Source: XYD2-FULL-39-9 sp964363685 (GTDB lineage Bacteria > Patescibacteriota > Patescibacteriia > Magasanikbacterales > GWA2-37-8). Taken from it: 8,421 nucleotides of DNA. The stretch lies in contig CAYIJG010000044.1 of NCBI GenBank assembly GCA_964363685.1, positions 1 through 8,421 of the forward strand. Reading direction: 5' to 3'. The notes beneath the pieces were generated by a model. The model saw only the letters and a program-made list of their open reading frames with translations, was not told where the DNA came from and made no database searches. Made by a program: the position numbers and the translations under genes. This document shows positions 6,230-8,421 of this stretch, one piece after another; the stretch's first letter is position 1, and each line of letters starts with the position of its first letter.

Positions 6230-7990
6230 CTAGAACCTCGACATCTCGCGACCAATCGGCACAGGATGAAGATCCAGGCCGCCAGGGTACCAATAGCTGG
6301 TGTCCTCACCATAGCCGTAGACCTGAATGCCGAACGGCTCGGAGCCAGTGATCGAGTGGTTGCCGTTGTTGAGCGGACCGTTACTGAGTGGCGTCACGCG
6401 GGCAAGACTGAAGCCGCTGTTGCCGATCGGCTGAAAGTTGCCAATCAGCTGTCCGTCGAGCGTCACGCTGGCGTTGGCGCTGGCGATGATGTCGACGCAG
6501 TTCGTCTCGTAGTTGGTCGGCGCATGGAACAGGTACTGCGAACGGAACTGCTCAACTGGTACCGCCAGCGACATCGACGGGTCGCCGATGTCGCCGGCCA
6601 CGGTCGAGCCCTCCATGTACTGCGCCACCAGCACCTTGGCGCTAGCCGTGAGCGCGAAGCTCTGGGAGTTGCGCGCGATTTCTACGAAGTCACCGGCGTT
6701 AGCGATCATCACTGGCGCACCTACCACCGGCGGGTCGTACTCGAGCGTGGTGTTGGGCTGGGTGGCGATGATGCGAACCATCTCCTCCTTGCCATCCGGG
6801 ATCGTGGTCACGGCTGGTGCGACCACGACGTAGTGGGTTGACAGTGCGTCGGTCGGGAACATCGACTCCTCCATATGATCACAGTATGGCGAGTTTATGT
6901 CCGGCACGTAGGCACAGTAGTGCCCACCGAATACCTCGACCGGCTTGTTAGAGGTCACAAGCGACCCGGTCAGGTCGCCAGAACCGTTGATTGCGGCCAA
7001 CTCCAGTACGTCACCAGAATTGAGGGTCAGAGTCTGTGGCACACGCGCGATGAACGCTAGCGCACCGCCGGCGGCAGGCGTATTCGACCGAGTGGTAATT
7101 GTCACCTCGGTGCCATCCTGATAAGCGGTGACCGCCATCAAGCTGGGCCAGAAAACAAAGCCGTTGGTCAGCACCGGATACGATGCGACCAGATATTCGT
7201 TGCGCCAGGCATTGGACGGCAGAAGCAGTGAGGCGTCGTTGGAGAGTGAGTTCCCGTCTGGCGCGCCCGGCAGCGTGTAGTCGAGTGGGTTGAACTGGTA
7301 GACAGTCACCGGCTGATCCGAGCGCAAATGGTAGGCACCCTTGATAGCCAGAGCACCCAAGGTCGGGGCCTGACACCGGTTGATGTCTATATTGTCGCAC
7401 AGCTTGAGCGCCGGCACCCATGGCAACTTTTTAACCACGATGCTCATGGCGGGAACGTTGAAAATCACTGGCACGCTGATGGCACCACCGTCGATGGTTA
7501 CCGTTGCCCGGGTCGCAGTGGTGTTTGAGACCACGACCGCGAACTTGTAGAACGATGATACCATATTGCCGGTCACCGTCGGCCAATAGTCGCAGCCGAT
7601 GTAGCTGTCGCCAAGCGAAGTTGGCGAGCACACGCCCTCGCACAGGCCGTTGACGCCACAGGCCATGCCCTGGACAGGGTCACAGAAAACATCGACGTAA
7701 CCCGAACCGTCGGACCGGCACGCGTGCGAGATGTCGCCCTCGCAAGTGCCGGTGTTGGGCGGACAGACCACGCAGCCAATGGTGACGTCACAGAACTGCG
7801 AGCAGCTCTGGTCGGTGACCCAGTGACCGCCGGTGCAGACCTGATGGTCGGAGGCGCTGCACTGCTTGGCACCATCGGTGCACGGGGTGGCGTCGTTGCC
7901 ACCGCCGTCATCGTCACCACCAGACGGGCCGCAGGCGACAAGCCCGAAGACGATACAGAAAAGCAGGCACACGCGATATTGAGTAGACAT
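6230..7990 (-). CDS. IgGFc-binding-type surface lipoprotein
   Basis: A secreted, lipid-anchored protein of 586 residues. Residues 1-20 are a lipoprotein signal: a short polar start, the hydrophobic run VCLLFCIVFGLVA and lipobox LVAC with Cys20 as the acylated residue. A G/D-rich linker follows (21-34). Residues about 37-133 hold some 18 cysteines in repeats like those of myxobacterial surface proteins (C-x-DG-x-x-x-C, CRSDGSGYVDVFC). From about 135 to 577 is a beta-rich domain I recognise as the IgGFc-binding type: LLPSNAWRNEYLVASYP (256-272), GGHYCAYVP...YCDHMEESMFP (355-379), VPVEQFRSQYLFHAPTN (477-493), PFGIQVYGYG (552-561) and SYWYPGGLDL (565-574). Ligand unknown; adhesion is the usual guess. 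The start at 7990 is fixed by the signal peptide and by AGAGGT 8 bases upstream. Base composition and ribosome site differ from all neighbours, and the family is typical of Myxococcota, so this gene is foreign to the backbone or the contig is chimeric. Confidence 0.85.
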   Translation of the reverse strand: MSTQYRVCLLFCIVFGLVACGPSGGDDDGGGNDATPCTDGAKQCSASDHQVCTGGHWVTDQSCSQFCDVTIGCVVCPPNTGTCEGDISHACRSDGSGYVDVFCDPVQGMACGVNGLCEGVCSPTSLGDSYIGCDYWPTVTGNMVSSFYKFAVVVSNTTATRATVTIDGGAISVPVIFNVPAMSIVVKKLPWVPALKLCDNIDINRCQAPTLGALAIKGAYHLRSDQPVTVYQFNPLDYTLPGAPDGNSLSNDASLLLPSNAWRNEYLVASYPVLTNGFVFWPSLMAVTAYQDGTEVTITTRSNTPAAGGALAFIARVPQTLTLNSGDVLELAAINGSGDLTGSLVTSNKPVEVFGGHYCAYVPDINSPYCDHMEESMFPTDALSTHYVVVAPAVTTIPDGKEEMVRIIATQPNTTLEYDPPVVGAPVMIANAGDFVEIARNSQSFALTASAKVLVAQYMEGSTVAGDIGDPSMSLAVPVEQFRSQYLFHAPTNYETNCVDIIASANASVTLDGQLIGNFQPIGNSGFSLARVTPLSNGPLNNGNHSITGSEPFGIQVYGYGEDTSYWYPGGLDLHPVPIGREMSRF

Positions 7991-7998
7991 GGCAATCG

Positions 7999-8004
7999 AC
8001 CTCT
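7999..8004 (-). promoter_or_regulatory. Shine-Dalgarno of the lipoprotein gene
   Basis: AGAGGT on the minus strand, 8 bases before the ATG at 7990. It decides this start over an upstream in-frame start at 8056, which would add 22 residues ahead of the lipoprotein signal. It is the only clear Shine-Dalgarno in the window. Confidence 0.7.
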
Positions 8005-8029
8005 GTTGTGAGGAAAGAGCGAAAACAAT

Positions 8030-8053
8030 ATTACCGAGGACTTCCAAGGTAAT
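8030..8053. promoter_or_regulatory. 24-base interrupted palindrome, operator-like
   Basis: ATTACC (8030-8035) and GGTAAT (8048-8053) are perfect inverted copies. Inside them GGA (8038-8040) mirrors TCC (8043-8045), giving 18 of 24 symmetric positions. It lies just downstream of the minus-strand -10 at 8064-8059 and covers the expected start of that transcript. It is placed to act as a repressor operator or as a small 5' leader hairpin of the lipoprotein mRNA. No regulator gene is in the window. Confidence 0.4.
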
Positions 8054-8058
8054 CACAG

Positions 8059-8087
8059 ATTAAACCATAAATTTTAATAAAAGTCAA
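8059..8087 (-). promoter_or_regulatory. Leftward promoter P2 toward lipoprotein
   Basis: On the minus strand, -35 TTGACT (8087-8082), a 17-base spacer and -10 TTTAAT (8064-8059). Expected transcript start is near 8052, giving a leader of about 60 bases before the ATG at 7990. It lies in AT-rich backbone-like DNA, while the gene it drives is GC-rich. Confidence 0.55.
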
Positions 8088-8088
8088 C

Positions 8089-8116
8089 ATTATAACAGGC
8101 CTTGATTTTTCTTCAA
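8089..8116 (-). promoter_or_regulatory. Leftward promoter P1, extended -10
   Basis: On the minus strand, -35 TTGAAG (8116-8111), a 16-base spacer and a perfect TATAAT (8094-8089) preceded by TGT, which makes an extended -10. It starts upstream of P2 and interleaves with the rightward tgt promoter, so the two would compete for polymerase. Confidence 0.5.
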
Positions 8117-8129
8117 AATTAGCTATAAT
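8102..8129 (+). promoter_or_regulatory. tgt promoter
   Basis: -35 TTGATT (8102-8107), a 16-base spacer and a perfect -10 TATAAT (8124-8129). The expected start near 8136 falls at a 10-base palindrome, ACAAATTTGT (8136-8145), and gives a leader of about 42 bases. No Shine-Dalgarno precedes the ATG at 8178. Confidence 0.6.
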
Positions 8130-8177
8130 CCCTACACAAATTTGTTTTTTGCTTAAAGTTAATTGTTATTTACTTCC

Positions 8178-8421
8178 ATGTCATTTTTCCAACTCCTCCA
8201 CAAAGACAAAAATTCCCGCGCTAGAACGGGAATAATACATACTGACCACGGTGATATTCAAACACCTATTTTTATGCCGGTCGGCACTCAAGCGACAGTA
8301 AAAACTTTGGATCAAACTGATGTCGCCAATCTGCCTGCGCAAATTATTTTAGGAAATACTTACCACTTGCATTTACGTCCGGGAGAAGATTTGATAAACG
8401 AATTTGGCGGATTGCACAAAT
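8178..8421 (+). CDS. tgt: Queuine tRNA-ribosyltransferase, 3'-truncated
   Basis: Exchanges guanine 34 for preQ1 (in bacteria) in the anticodon of tRNAs for Asp, Asn, His and Tyr, the base-swap step of queuosine synthesis. Only the first 81 codons are inside the window. They read MSFFQLLHKDKNSRARTG, then ETP-type TPIFMPVGTQATVKTL (about 30-45) and the diagnostic AQIILGNTYHLHLRPGEDLI (about 55-74), then FGGLHK at the edge. These match the start of the Tgt barrel closely; the catalytic aspartates come later and are not seen. The start is the ATG at 8178, which fits family N-termini. AT-rich codon use agrees with carA and carB, so tgt belongs to the backbone genome. Confidence 0.93.
   Translation, partial: MSFFQLLHKDKNSRARTGIIHTDHGDIQTPIFMPVGTQATVKTLDQTDVANLPAQIILGNTYHLHLRPGEDLINEFGGLHK

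Noticed and set aside
6215..6260. tRNA-like T-arm (GAGGTTCTAG...) near the lipoprotein stop, possible attachment site
   Set aside because: The loop is 8 bases when paired, the T-loop consensus is not met, and no acceptor, D or anticodon arms are present upstream.
6266..6841. 191-codon plus-strand ORF and other long ORFs opposite the lipoprotein gene
   Set aside because: Long antisense frames are expected in GC-rich coding DNA. The minus-strand frame has a signal peptide, a recognisable domain and a ribosome site.
1..8421. CRISPR array, insertion sequence, transposase, integrase or rRNA
   Set aside because: No regularly spaced repeats, terminal inverted repeats with a transposase, recombinase motifs or rRNA signatures were seen on either strand.

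Overview
The window joins DNA of two clearly different base compositions. An AT-rich backbone covers about 870-6180 and from about 8060 to the right edge. It is interrupted or bounded by GC-richer blocks at about 1-868 and about 6200-8030. Counting one 60-base line in each as a sample gives 19/60 G+C at 1561-1620 (backbone), 39/60 at 6541-6600 (right block) and 31/60 at 481-540 (left block). The backbone looks like a low-GC bacterium with TATAAT-type promoters and almost no Shine-Dalgarno sequences. A Patescibacteria/CPR-like organism is my best guess, but no single gene proves it. The right block carries a gene of the kind common in Myxococcota/deltaproteobacteria. The window is therefore either a metagenome or single-cell assembly chimera (a 10-base N gap and a 15-G run support this) or a real recent transfer.

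Layout, left to right. (1) 3-788, plus strand: the 3' part of a MoaA-like radical SAM protein whose N-terminal half is off the window or damaged by a poly-G run. (2) 836-919: two back-to-back hairpins, the second with a T tract, ending that transcript. (3) 6025 down to 950, minus strand: a likely operon of an unknown small protein, carA and carB. Together carA and carB make carbamoyl phosphate from glutamine, bicarbonate and ATP for pyrimidine and arginine synthesis. Both subunits resemble the eukaryotic CAD/Bacteroidetes type more than the E. coli type. The carA-carB spacer holds four copies of a dispersed intergenic repeat and the N gap. (4) 6093-6181: several small hairpins. (5) 7990 down to 6230, minus strand: a secreted lipoprotein with a Cys-rich N-terminal region and an IgGFc-binding-type domain. 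(6) 8059-8129: overlapping divergent promoters between the lipoprotein and tgt. (7) 8178 to the edge, plus strand: the first 81 codons of tgt, queuine tRNA-ribosyltransferase.

The most interesting question is whether the lipoprotein block is really inserted between tgt and the car operon. The AT-rich divergent promoter region sits directly upstream of the GC-rich gene. This is what one would see if a foreign surface-protein gene had landed behind a promoter that once served the car operon. Chimeric assembly is at least equally likely. No gene-free stretch exceeds 300 bases.
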